Source: Sulfuricellaceae bacterium (lineage in GTDB: Bacteria; Pseudomonadota; Gammaproteobacteria; Burkholderiales; UBA9220). Taken from it: a stretch of DNA of 17,647 bases. Below the pieces are notes generated by a model. It ran no database searches. It was not told the DNA's origin and saw only the letters and a program-made list of their open reading frames with translations. A program made the translations under genes and the position numbers. Where the stretch lies: contig JAIOJO010000236.1 in assembly GCA_019911985.1 (NCBI GenBank), positions 1 to 17,647 of the forward strand. Direction: 5' to 3'. This document shows positions 1-7,938 of the stretch, in pieces. Every line of letters begins with the position of its first letter. The stretch's first letter is position 1.

Positions 1-350
1 GGGCTTTCCTCCTCGGGTGCCGCGTCGCGGGCTTCGGGCTTGTCCGGCGCGGGGCCGGTTTCCTCCGCCTCGGGCAGCGGAGTCGGGGTCGGAAGATGAG
101 GCTCGGCAGGCGCGACGGCCACTTCGCCCGGCAGCGCGGCGATAATGATTTCTTCGACGATTTCCTGCGTAATTTCCAGCGCTTCGACTTCGGGGCCGGA
201 AACCGGCGCCTCGGCATCCTGCAGGGACTTCCGCGCATCGAACACCTGTTGGCAGCGGCCGCAGCGCACCTGGCCTTGGCGGGCATCGAGTTGTTCCTGG
301 GTGATATGGAACGAGCGCCGGCATTGGGGACAGGTCGTGAACAGTTTCAT
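1..350 (-). CDS. Zinc-ribbon domain protein (MJ0042/DUF3426 type), 3' end cut by window edge
   Basis: I translated the reverse strand from the ATG at 350; about 116 codons are present and the gene continues past the left edge. Residues 7-10 and 30-33 form two CxxC knuckles (CPQC and CGRC), with the sequence VRCGRCQQVFDA just as in the MJ0042-type zinc ribbons at the start of DUF3426 proteins. After about residue 40 the chain becomes acidic and rich in Pro, Ala and Glu, a typical linker before the membrane segment and C-terminal domain, which are not visible here. The start lies one base after the prmA stop (TGA-A-ATG), so translation is probably coupled to prmA. Members of this family often sit between prmA and dusB-fis in gammaproteobacteria. 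The molecular role of the family is unknown; zinc binding is inferred from the four cysteines. Confidence 0.82.
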   Translation of the reverse strand, partial: MKLFTTCPQCRRSFHITQEQLDARQGQVRCGRCQQVFDARKSLQDAEAPVSGPEVEALEITQEIVEEIIIAALPGEVAVAPAEPHLPTPTPLPEAEETGPAPDKPEARDAAPEEES

Positions 351-351
351 T

Positions 352-1275
352 TCAATCGCTTTGTTGCTTCGCGTCCCGGCCAAGATCCATTCGGCTGCCG
401 CCGAGGCAGACCCAGCCGTCGTCTTCGCGGTATACATCGATATCGAACCAAGCCCGGTAAACCGCCAACACGTCCCCGGCCTGGGGCGCCAGTATGCCGG
501 ATAGCACCAAGCGCCCGCCGGGCCGCGTGGAACCCGCCAGCAGCGGCGCCAACACCTTCAGCGGGTTGGTCAGGATATTGGCGATCACGATGTCGGCGAG
601 CAGCGCAGGAGCCTCGTCGGGCAGAAAAAAATCGATCTCGACGCCATTCATCGCCGCGTTTTGACGGCTAGACAATATCGCCTGGGGGTCGATGTCGATA
701 CCCACTGTTTTCCCCGCGCCCAGCTTGGCCGCCGCGATGGCAAGGATGCCGGAACCGCAGCCGTAGTCCAACACGGTTTCGCCGCCCCGGATGTGTTCGT
801 CCAGCCATTGCAGGCACAAGCGGGTGGTGGGATGGCCGCCGGTGCCGAAAGCCAGGCCGGGGTCGAGCTGCAGGTTGATCGCGCCGGGGTCGGGAGCGGT
901 ATGCCAAGAAGGCACGATCCACAGCCGCGGGGATATGGGGATGGGGTCGAACTGGGATTGGGTGAGGCGCACCCAGTCGGTTTCTTCCAGGGCCTCCACG
1001 CTCCAATCGCGGCCGAGGCCGAGTTCCAGGCTTGCGTCCAGCTCGGCCATGACCGCGGCGATATCGGCGTCGGCGGGAAACAGCGCGCTCACCACGCTAT
1101 GCCGCCAGACGCCGGGAGGCGGCTCGCCGGGTTCGCCGAATACCGGCTGCTCGCGCTCGGTTCCGGCATCGGCATCTTCAATCCCGGCCGACAAAGCGCC
1201 CAGTTCGAGCAGCGCATCGCTCAAGCGCTCGGCGTGGCGTTCGTCTGTCCTGACCTTCAAGGATTGCCAGGCCAT
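352..1275 (-). CDS. prmA: Ribosomal protein L11 methyltransferase
   Basis: This is a 307-residue cytoplasmic SAM-dependent methyltransferase that trimethylates ribosomal protein L11. The N-terminal substrate-recognition domain (about 1-110) is followed by the family signature LDPGLAFGTGGHPTT at 137-151. The SAM-binding motif I, VLDYGCGSGILAIAAAKLGA, is at 168-187, the acidic loop GIDIDP is near 192-197, and the NILTNPL motif is at 233-239. The length is close to E. coli PrmA (293). The ATG at 1275 has an AGGGG-type ribosome site about 10 bases upstream. The gene lies 41 bases after accC on the same strand and one base before the zinc-ribbon gene, so it belongs to the accBC operon. Accessory to translation and usually dispensable for growth in E. 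coli (known for the family). Confidence 0.97.
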   Translation of the reverse strand: MAWQSLKVRTDERHAERLSDALLELGALSAGIEDADAGTEREQPVFGEPGEPPPGVWRHSVVSALFPADADIAAVMAELDASLELGLGRDWSVEALEETDWVRLTQSQFDPIPISPRLWIVPSWHTAPDPGAINLQLDPGLAFGTGGHPTTRLCLQWLDEHIRGGETVLDYGCGSGILAIAAAKLGAGKTVGIDIDPQAILSSRQNAAMNGVEIDFFLPDEAPALLADIVIANILTNPLKVLAPLLAGSTRPGGRLVLSGILAPQAGDVLAVYRAWFDIDVYREDDGWVCLGGSRMDLGRDAKQQSD

Positions 1276-1316
1276 GCGTCATTACCCCTATTTAAATAGC
1301 CGCTACAAAAATGTAA

Positions 1317-2672
<1,356 letters not shown>

Positions 2673-2745
2673 GGGGTTCGCTCGTGTGGGGCGTGAGGGG
2701 CGGCGTGTGTGCGACAGGCGCGCTCTGCGCCCGACCTCTCACCAA

Positions 2746-3201
2746 TTAACCGATAATGAACAGGGGCTCGCCGTATTCGACAGGCTGACCGTTTTCAACC
2801 AGGATAGCTTTAATCACGCCGCTCGCGTCGGCTTCGATTTCGTTCAAGAGTTTCATCGCCTCGATAATGCATAGCGTATCGCCCGCGTTCACGCTTTGCC
2901 CTACTTCGACGAAGGATTTCGCGCCCGGCGAAGAGGAACGGTAGAAGGTGCCGACCATCGGGGACTTTACCGTATGCCCTTCAGGCACGGCGACCGGGGC
3001 CTCCGCCGCCGACGGAACCGCTGCCGCGGGTGCCGCGGCCTGCGCAGGCAGTTGATAGGATTGCGGCATCATCATCATTTGCTGGGGAGCCGCGCCGAAA
3101 CGGCTGATGCGCACTTTCTCCTCCCCCTCGGTGAGCTCCAGTTCGGCAATACCCGACTCTTGTACCAAGTCGATTAATTTTTTCAGTTTTCTCAAGTCCA
3201 T
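2746..3201 (-). CDS. accB: Biotin carboxyl carrier protein of acetyl-CoA carboxylase
   Basis: This 151-residue protein carries the biotin that shuttles carboxyl groups between AccC and the carboxyltransferase AccAD. The N-terminal 35 residues (MDLRKLKKLIDLVQESGIAELEL) are typical of AccB. A flexible linker rich in Met, Pro and Ala (about 38-74) follows, and then the biotinyl domain. The biotin attachment motif EAMKLLNE spans 114-121, making K117 the biotinylated lysine. The ATG begins two bases after the aroQ stop, and its ribosome site (AAAGG) lies inside the end of aroQ, so the two genes are tightly coupled. The thumb region expected between the two halves of the biotinyl domain is present (SSSPGAKSFVEVG). 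Confidence 0.99.
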   Translation of the reverse strand: MDLRKLKKLIDLVQESGIAELELTEGEEKVRISRFGAAPQQMMMMPQSYQLPAQAAAPAAAVPSAAEAPVAVPEGHTVKSPMVGTFYRSSSPGAKSFVEVGQSVNAGDTLCIIEAMKLLNEIEADASGVIKAILVENGQPVEYGEPLFIIG

Positions 3202-3203
3202 GA

Positions 3204-3659
3204 TTAGCCTTTTACGTGGTCAATGGCGAAGTCCAGCGCCAGTTCGTAGCCTTTTGCACCCAGGCCACTGATGACGCCTTGCGCCAGATCGGAAAAATAA
3301 GAATGACGGCGAAACGCGTCGCGTGCGTGAATATTGGAAAGGTGAATTTCGATAAAAGGGATGGCCACGGCGGCCAACGCGTCGCGCATCGCCACGCTGG
3401 TGTGAGTATAGGCGGCGGGATTGATTACGATGAAATCGGTATTGCCGCATGCCTGCTGGATGGCATCGACCAGGGCACCTTCCGAATTGCTCTGAAAACA
3501 GCGCAAGGTCACGTCCGCCGCCTCGGCTTGACGTAACAAGCGGCCATCGATGGCCGCCAAGGTATCGGTGCCATAATGGCTAGGCTCGCGCGCACCCAAT
3601 AAATTCAGATTCGGGCCATGCAGTACCAGGATGCTCTTACCAACGCGGCGATCTCCCAT
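3204..3659 (-). CDS. aroQ: Type II 3-dehydroquinate dehydratase
   Basis: This 151-residue cytoplasmic enzyme dehydrates 3-dehydroquinate to 3-dehydroshikimate in the shikimate pathway; the family forms dodecamers. Visible signatures are HGPNLNLLG at 14-22, EPSHYG with the catalytic Tyr29, the NPAAYTHTS loop at 80-88, and EIHLSNIHARDAFRRHS at 104-120 with the catalytic His106 and substrate-binding arginines. I chose the ATG at 3659: it has an AGGG ribosome site about 8 bases upstream. A GTG six bases earlier (3665) would sit almost on top of that site. It is the first gene of the aroQ-accB-accC-prmA unit, an arrangement common in gammaproteobacteria and linking aromatic and fatty-acid precursor supply only by co-transcription. 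Confidence 0.97.
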   Translation of the reverse strand: MGDRRVGKSILVLHGPNLNLLGAREPSHYGTDTLAAIDGRLLRQAEAADVTLRCFQSNSEGALVDAIQQACGNTDFIVINPAAYTHTSVAMRDALAAVAIPFIEIHLSNIHARDAFRRHSYFSDLAQGVISGLGAKGYELALDFAIDHVKG

Positions 3660-3743
3660 ATCCACATCCCTTCATCTCATTCCGTGCCTAACTTTCCGCC
3701 GTTTCTACCGGTCAGCCCCAAGGACTGTTCGGCGGAATTAATG

Positions 3744-3761
3744 GCCGCAAGTTTGCCGCAA
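3744..3761. repeat. Pair of GCCGCAA direct repeats with 11-base spacing upstream of aroQ
   Basis: GCCGCAA occurs at 3744-3750 and again at 3755-3761, separated by GTTT. The repeat period of 11 bases is about one helical turn, the geometry used by OmpR/PhoB-type regulators. It lies about 85 bases before the aroQ start, in the space that must hold the promoter of the aroQ-accBC operon. I could not identify a clear -35/-10 pair here. Regulatory meaning is inference. Confidence 0.3.
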
Positions 3762-3829
3762 ATTGGGTGAAATTGTCCAGTTTTTCCTCGAAAATCGCGT
3801 AAGTTGTTGAGGTGCAACGAGCAATGCCC

Positions 3830-3850
3830 GACATCCCCGAAAGGGATATC
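3830..3850 (-). terminator. Terminator-like hairpin after the tlpA-like gene
   Basis: On the minus strand, GATATCCC (3850-3843) can pair with GGGATGTC (3837-3830) across a TTTCG loop, with one G-T wobble. It begins 12 bases after the stop codon of the thioredoxin-like lipoprotein gene. No T-tract follows, so it is a weak candidate for an intrinsic terminator; it may protect the 3' end of the cutA-dsbD-tlpA message. Confidence 0.35.
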
Positions 3851-3861
3851 CGTAGAGGCTG

Positions 3862-4398
3862 TTAGAGCAAGGGTTTGACTATTTTCTCCAAGGCGGCCGG
3901 GGTCACCCCGCCCAATTCGGTCGCCGCCACTTGACCCTGGCGGTCGAAAACCACGGTAAAGGGAAGGCCGCCCAATCGATTGCCCAGCGCGGAAGACAAA
4001 TCGACGCCGCGGGTATCGCCCAGCAATACAGGGTAGTTGATGCCGATTTCATCGGCAAAAGCCTGTGCGTTTTGCTTTTGGTCTATGGCCAAACCGATAA
4101 AGACCAAGCCGCGCTCGCGGTATTTATCCTGCAGCGCGATGAAGCCCGGAATTTCCTGGCGGCACGGCGGGCACCAGCTTGCCCAAAAATTCAACACCAC
4201 CACCTTACCTTGCCATTGGCGCATAGGCTGCATCTTGCCATCGAGGTCGGGGAAGGAAGCGGCAAAGATGTCGGGGGTCGCGGATTTGGCGCTCGCCGCT
4301 ACGGGCGCGGCGGGCTCCTGGCGCGAGCATCCGCCTAGCGTCAAAGCCGCAGCGAGCGCAAATGCCAGGGAAGCACCCAAAGCGCGCGGCGCCCTCAT
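3862..4398 (-). CDS. TlpA/ResA-like thioredoxin-fold lipoprotein
   Basis: This 178-residue protein starts with a lipoprotein signal: a hydrophobic stretch at 5-20 and the lipobox LGGC with Cys24. It should therefore be anchored to a membrane facing the periplasm. The mature part is an AhpC/TSA-Redoxin thioredoxin fold with the active site WCPPC (Cys76, Cys79) within VVVLNFWASWCPPCRQEIPG, and the cis-proline region GGLPFTVVFD about residues 143-152. TlpA/ResA proteins reduce disulfides in periplasmic substrates such as apocytochrome c or copper-centre proteins. The start ATG overlaps the dsbD stop codon by four bases (ATGA), so it is translated with dsbD, and DsbD is the obvious electron donor (inference). 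The exact client protein cannot be told from the sequence. Confidence 0.93.
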   Translation of the reverse strand: MRAPRALGASLAFALAAALTLGGCSRQEPAAPVAASAKSATPDIFAASFPDLDGKMQPMRQWQGKVVVLNFWASWCPPCRQEIPGFIALQDKYRERGLVFIGLAIDQKQNAQAFADEIGINYPVLLGDTRGVDLSSALGNRLGGLPFTVVFDRQGQVAATELGGVTPAALEKIVKPLL

Positions 4399-6632
4399 CG
4401 TTGCGCCTGCGCGAGACTGTTCAGGAACTGCTCCGGAGGCTGGTAGCCGATCACCCGGCCGGCCTCCTGCCCTGTTTTATCGAAAAAGACGATGCCGGGC
4501 GGGCCGAAGAGGCCAAATTTCTTCAGCAAGGCCTTGTCGTCCGGCGTGTTGCCCGTCACATCCGCCTGCAGCAAGACCATGTCCTTGAGCTTTGCTTGCA
4601 CCTTGGCGTCGCTAAAAGTGTAGCGCTCCAGCTCTTTGCACGAAACGCACCAGTCGGCGTAGAAATCGAGCATGACGGGCTTGCCCTGCGCTTGTTGCAA
4701 TTTCGCAGCCAAGTCGGCGGGACTGCTTACTTTCACGAAGGATTGCGGCGCGGCTTCCGTAGCGGCCGCCGCCCCGGCGACGCGCAGGCCGCCGAGCGGC
4801 TGGAGAATGTCGCGGCTGCCGGACAGCGCGCCTATCAGCAGAGCTACCCCTGTGATTAGCGTGATGACGCCGACGCCCTTCCAGAATTTCTTAAAGCCGC
4901 TGGCATTGACCGGCAGCGGGTCGATGGCGTGCAGATAAATAGCCGACACGATCAATAGCGCCGCCCACGCCAGCATGTTCGCCAGCGGCGAGATAACCGG
5001 CGATACCAGCCAAATGGCCACAGCCAGCAAGAGCACGCCGAAGAAGCTCTTCACCGCGTTCATCCAGCCGCCGGCGCGGGGCAGCAGCGCTCCGGCGGAA
5101 ATCCCGACCAGCAACAGCGGAACCCCCATGCCCATCGCCATGGCAAAGAGGGCGGAGCCGCCCAGCCAGACGTTATGGGTCTGGCCGATATACAGCAAGG
5201 CGCCCGCCAGCGGAGCCGCCACGCACGGCCCGACGATCACCGCGGAGAAAACACCCATGACGAAAACGCCGGCCAGACTGCCGCCTTTCATGCGGTTGCT
5301 GGCATCGGAAAAACGGCTTTGCAGGAAGCTCGGCAACTGCAGATCGTAAAACCCGAACATCGAGAACGACAGAGCGACAAAAACGCCGGCGAATCCGCCC
5401 AATACCCACGGGTTTTGCAGCGCGTTCGACAGCAAGGTGCCGGACAAGCCGGCCGCCACGCCCGCGGCAGCGTAGGTGATGGCCATGCCCAAGACGTAGG
5501 CCAGCGACAACAGAAAGCCTTGCGTCTTGGTCAACTCCTTGCCCTGACCGACGATGATGCCGGACAAGATGGGGATCATCGGGAATACGCAGGGCGTCAG
5601 CGCCAGCAACAAGCCGAAGCCGAAGAAGCTCAGGATGACCAGCCAGAAGCTGCCCCCCTGAAACAGGCTGGCGATGCGCGAGGATTCGTTTCCGTCGCCA
5701 TCGTTCGCGGCGGCTGAGCGGGCCGAAGACGCAGGGGCGGTTTCAAGCGCGGGGCTGGCGGCCGCGGCGGGGAGGTCCACGACGAAAGTCGAGGTTTGCG
5801 GCGGATAGCACACCCCTTTTTCGCTACAGCCTTGATACGTGGCGGAAACTTTCAGCTTCTCCGCCGCCGCGGAGGAATCGCGCTTGAGGATAAGCTGGGC
5901 CTCGAAAGGGTGATGGTAAACCTCTAGCTTGCCGAAGCTCGGATCTTCCTTGATTTCCCCGGCGGGCAAAACGGCCTTGCTCAGGCTTATACCTTTAGCG
6001 TCCGCCAGGGCAAAGTGGATTTTATCGCGATAAAGATAATAGCCGGATGCCGGTTTAAAGCTAGCCGTCAGGGTCGAAGCGTCTTTTGCTTTCACGCTAA
6101 GAGCGAAAGCCTGTTCCGGCGACAGAAACCCGTCGTCCGACAAATTGGACAACAGATTCAGCCCTCCCGGCGGCGCGGCTTTGGGCGGCGCCTTGCTTTC
6201 CGAGGCTAGCGCGGGCAACTGGATAAGAGCTGTTTGCTCGATCGGCGGATAGCATATCCCGGCATCCGCACAGCCCTGAACCGTCGCCTTCAGCGTCAGC
6301 GTTTGCGCGCCCGGCTTCGTCCTTTGCAGGGGGAGCCGGATCACAGCCTCGTGACGATAAATTTCCATACGGCCGAAAAACTCGTCCTGCTTTACCTTGG
6401 CGACCGGCATTTGGGCCGCGCCCAGGCTGATGTCGGCGGGCTGGACGCTGAATTTGAATTTGTTACGGTACAAATAATAACCGTCTGCAATACGGTAACG
6501 CGCTTCGACAGTATTTCCGTCCACGGCCCGGGCCGTCAACTGGAACGCCTGCTCCGGCTCCAGCGGTTCGCCTTCTTGAGCGCAAGCCAATAAGGGAAGT
6601 AAGCCCAACAGGGCGATAAACAAGCGCTTCAT
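4395..6632 (-). CDS. dsbD: Thiol:disulfide interchange protein DsbD with a duplicated N-terminal domain
   Basis: This 745-residue protein carries electrons from cytoplasmic thioredoxin across the inner membrane to periplasmic thiol proteins. A signal peptide (about 1-19, ending LLACAQ) is followed by two nDsbD-type domains: about 23-140 (GYYLYR at 51-56, QGCADAGICYPP with Cys121/Cys127) and about 168-290 (GYYLYR at 197-202, QGCSEKGVCYPP with Cys269/Cys275). A Ser/Ala-rich linker leads to the polytopic domain (about 325-615) with the conserved Cys348 in LTPCVFPM and Cys470 in VGPCVAAPLAG. The C-terminal thioredoxin domain has WCVSC (Cys662, Cys665). E. coli DsbD has 565 residues and one N-terminal domain, so the extra length is the second copy. 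It lies 25 bases after cutA and overlaps the TlpA-like gene by four bases. Confidence 0.97.
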   Translation of the reverse strand: MKRLFIALLGLLPLLACAQEGEPLEPEQAFQLTARAVDGNTVEARYRIADGYYLYRNKFKFSVQPADISLGAAQMPVAKVKQDEFFGRMEIYRHEAVIRLPLQRTKPGAQTLTLKATVQGCADAGICYPPIEQTALIQLPALASESKAPPKAAPPGGLNLLSNLSDDGFLSPEQAFALSVKAKDASTLTASFKPASGYYLYRDKIHFALADAKGISLSKAVLPAGEIKEDPSFGKLEVYHHPFEAQLILKRDSSAAAEKLKVSATYQGCSEKGVCYPPQTSTFVVDLPAAAASPALETAPASSARSAAANDGDGNESSRIASLFQGGSFWLVILSFFGFGLLLALTPCVFPMIPILSGIIVGQGKELTKTQGFLLSLAYVLGMAITYAAAGVAAGLSGTLLSNALQNPWVLGGFAGVFVALSFSMFGFYDLQLPSFLQSRFSDASNRMKGGSLAGVFVMGVFSAVIVGPCVAAPLAGALLYIGQTHNVWLGGSALFAMAMGMGVPLLLVGISAGALLPRAGGWMNAVKSFFGVLLLAVAIWLVSPVISPLANMLAWAALLIVSAIYLHAIDPLPVNASGFKKFWKGVGVITLITGVALLIGALSGSRDILQPLGGLRVAGAAAATEAAPQSFVKVSSPADLAAKLQQAQGKPVMLDFYADWCVSCKELERYTFSDAKVQAKLKDMVLLQADVTGNTPDDKALLKKFGLFGPPGIVFFDKTGQEAGRVIGYQPPEQFLNSLAQAQR
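5763..6566 (-). repeat. Tandem pair of nDsbD domains inside dsbD
   Basis: Codons about 23-140 and 168-290 of dsbD encode two versions of the same domain. The matching landmarks EPEQAF/SPEQAF, GYYLYR, the FG.(M/L)E.Y.H segment and QGC.....CYPP repeat with offsets of 144-148 residues. The two copies have diverged clearly at the protein level, so the duplication is old rather than an assembly artefact. Confidence 0.85.
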
Positions 6633-6657
6633 TATTATGTAGTCTCCATGTGTTTAT

Positions 6658-6987
6658 TTATTCTGCATTACCTATTGTTGCCGCGGCGACCCAGGCTAAA
6701 TAGCCCGGCAATCCATCCGCGATTGTGACCGCCATTATTTCAGGAAGTTCGTATGGATGGTGCTGACGTATAGCCTGCTCGATCTTGCCGTAGTGCCGGC
6801 GAAGTGTTTTAATCAATAGCGGGATTTCTTCGGCGGTTTCGATTTCCCCCTGCCAGCGATATATCGACGTGCACGGCGGCAACTGAGTCACGCAGGCAGC
6901 CAGCTTCAGTTCCACCAGCATTCTGCCGAGTTGCGCGGCGCTGTTTGCGTCCGGCAGGGTGGTGACGACCAGGATCGCCTCTTCCAT
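6658..6987 (-). CDS. cutA: Divalent cation tolerance protein CutA
   Basis: This 109-residue protein belongs to the small trimeric CutA1 family, with a ferredoxin-like fold related to PII. Signatures are VVTTLPDANSAAQLGRMLVE at the N-terminus, AACVTQLPPCTSIYRWQGEIE at about 31-51, and EIPLLIKT followed by HPYELPEIMAV. E. coli mutants in the cutA region have altered copper tolerance, but the biochemical role is unsettled. The protein keeps one Cys in AACV and one in LPPCTS. Upstream of dsbD by 25 bases, as in E. coli where cutA and dsbD are adjacent, so the three minus-strand genes down to the tlpA-like one are likely one operon. The start is only 12 bases from the divergent fxsA, so its promoter should lie inside fxsA. 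Confidence 0.95.
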   Translation of the reverse strand: MEEAILVVTTLPDANSAAQLGRMLVELKLAACVTQLPPCTSIYRWQGEIETAEEIPLLIKTLRRHYGKIEQAIRQHHPYELPEIMAVTIADGLPGYLAWVAAATIGNAE

Positions 6988-6999
6988 TTAGGTTTCTCC

Positions 7000-7383
7000 A
7001 TGCCCGGTTTTTTTGTCCTCGCTATTCTACTCGCATTTCCAGTACTGGAAATTTACACTTTGGTGCAAGTCGGCCACCTCATCGGCTGGTGGTTGGCGGT
7101 CTGGCTCATCGTCGCGGCCATACTCGGCGGCCGCTTGGTGCGAGAAGGCCAAATGTCTTTCGTGTTTCGTTTGTTCGAGAGCTTGCAGCGCGGCCAAGCC
7201 TTGCCGACAGCTCTCTTCGGCAGCGGGCGAACCATGCTGGCGGGATGGCTGCTGATTTTCCCCGGCGTGATCAGCGATGTACTCGCCTTGATCCTGTTGC
7301 TTCTACCCAACACGCCGCCGCGGCCGCCGGCCAGCCCGCCGGAAGACGGCGTGATCGAAGGGGAATTCCGCCGCGAGGATTGA
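7000..7383 (+). CDS. fxsA: FxsA family membrane protein
   Basis: This 127-residue inner-membrane protein has hydrophobic segments at about 4-20, 28-43 and 75-102 and a Pro-rich cytoplasmic tail. The N-terminal FPVLEIYTLVQVGHLIG, the central GGRLVREGQ and the later PGVISDVLALILLLP match the FxsA family. E. coli FxsA overproduction relieves exclusion of phage T7 by the F plasmid; its normal role is unknown. The ATG at 7000 is preferred because it begins right at the first membrane segment and has an AGG about 8 bases upstream; earlier GTG codons in frame would run into cutA. The usual neighbours groES-groEL are absent here. Confidence 0.9.
   Translation: MPGFFVLAILLAFPVLEIYTLVQVGHLIGWWLAVWLIVAAILGGRLVREGQMSFVFRLFESLQRGQALPTALFGSGRTMLAGWLLIFPGVISDVLALILLLLPNTPPRPPASPPEDGVIEGEFRRED
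7024..7051 (-). promoter_or_regulatory. Candidate cutA-dsbD-tlpA promoter inside fxsA
   Basis: Reading on the minus strand, TTTCCA (7051-7046) and TAGAAT (7029-7024, five of six with TATAAT) are separated by 16 bases, and transcription would start about 30 bases before cutA. It lies within the first codons of fxsA on the other strand. The -35 match is four of six. The two-gene divergence leaves almost no intergenic DNA, which makes an internal position necessary. Confidence 0.45.
7035..7052. promoter_or_regulatory. Perfect 18-base palindrome over the putative cutA -35
   Basis: ATTTCCAGTACTGGAAAT reads the same on both strands with no mismatch. It encodes part of the conserved FxsA stretch FPVLEI, so the coding requirement explains part of the sequence, but it also covers the candidate cutA -35 element. 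It could be an operator for a dimeric regulator; no known box matches well enough to name one. Confidence 0.4.
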
Positions 7384-7577
7384 GAATAGCCGCCGCGGCG
7401 CCGGCACGAACACTCTTTGCCAAACCGAAACCGGAATAGCCGATAGCGGCTGTAATGATGCTGAAATAACTTTTCCCCACACTGCCAGCCCGAAGCGGGC
7501 AATAAGGTTTGGGCGTATAGTTCGCGGGAAGCTTTTTGCGTTAAGATTGACTTTTGGCAACGACGGAGTGAATTACG
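7384..7577. other. Intergenic region between fxsA and yggX
   Basis: This 194-base gap should hold the promoter for yggX and perhaps ppk1. I see two short hairpins (AGCCG-ATAG-CGGCT at about 7438-7451 and GCCCG-AAG-CGGGC at 7488-7500), neither followed by a T-tract. A TATAGT hexamer at 7516-7521 resembles a -10 element but has no partner -35. No gene is visible. Confidence 0.4.
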
Positions 7578-7850
7578 ATGGCACGAATGGTGAACTGCAT
7601 TAAGCTCGGACGCGAAACCGAAGGGCTCGACTTCCCCCCCTACCCCGGCCCTCTAGGCCAACGGATTTTCGAAAACATCTCCAAGGAGGCGTGGACCGCC
7701 TGGATTAAGCATCAAACCATGCTGATCAATGAAAACCGCCTTAACCTGGCCGACCCCCAAGCACGCAAATATCTAGCCGAACAAGCCGAGGCTTACTTCT
7801 TCGGGGGCGGCGCCGACACGGTCGGCGGCTACGTTCCGCCCAAGGCTTAA
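7578..7850 (+). CDS. yggX: Probable Fe(2+)-trafficking protein YggX
   Basis: This 90-residue cytoplasmic protein matches the YggX family along its length: MARMVNCIKL with the conserved Cys7, EGLDFPPYPGPLGQRIFENISKEAW, then WIKHQTMLINENRLNLADPQARKYL. In enteric bacteria YggX is an oxidative-stress protein that protects Fe-S clusters and limits iron-driven damage. The ATG has GGAG about 9 bases upstream. The gene precedes ppk1 by 88 bases on the same strand, with no obvious terminator between, so they may share a transcript. E. coli yggX lies next to mutY instead, so this location is different. Confidence 0.96.
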   Translation: MARMVNCIKLGRETEGLDFPPYPGPLGQRIFENISKEAWTAWIKHQTMLINENRLNLADPQARKYLAEQAEAYFFGGGADTVGGYVPPKA

Positions 7851-7938
7851 ATCCGTCGAAAGCCGCCGCCGTTTCAAATTCCGGCGCAGCGAACGGCGAC
7901 AGCGAGCAACGACACCGACAATCCACCGAGCGCCTCGA

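Noticed and set aside
3660..3665. GTG start for aroQ six bases upstream
   Set aside because: The AGGG ribosome site would be almost adjacent to the GTG; the ATG at 3659 has normal spacing.
7450..7467. Pho-box-like 18-mer CTGTAATGATGCTGAAAT upstream of yggX-ppk1
   Set aside because: It matches only 12 of 18 positions, a level expected many times by chance in this window, and has no good -10 element 10 bases later. Worth a matrix scan but not claimed.
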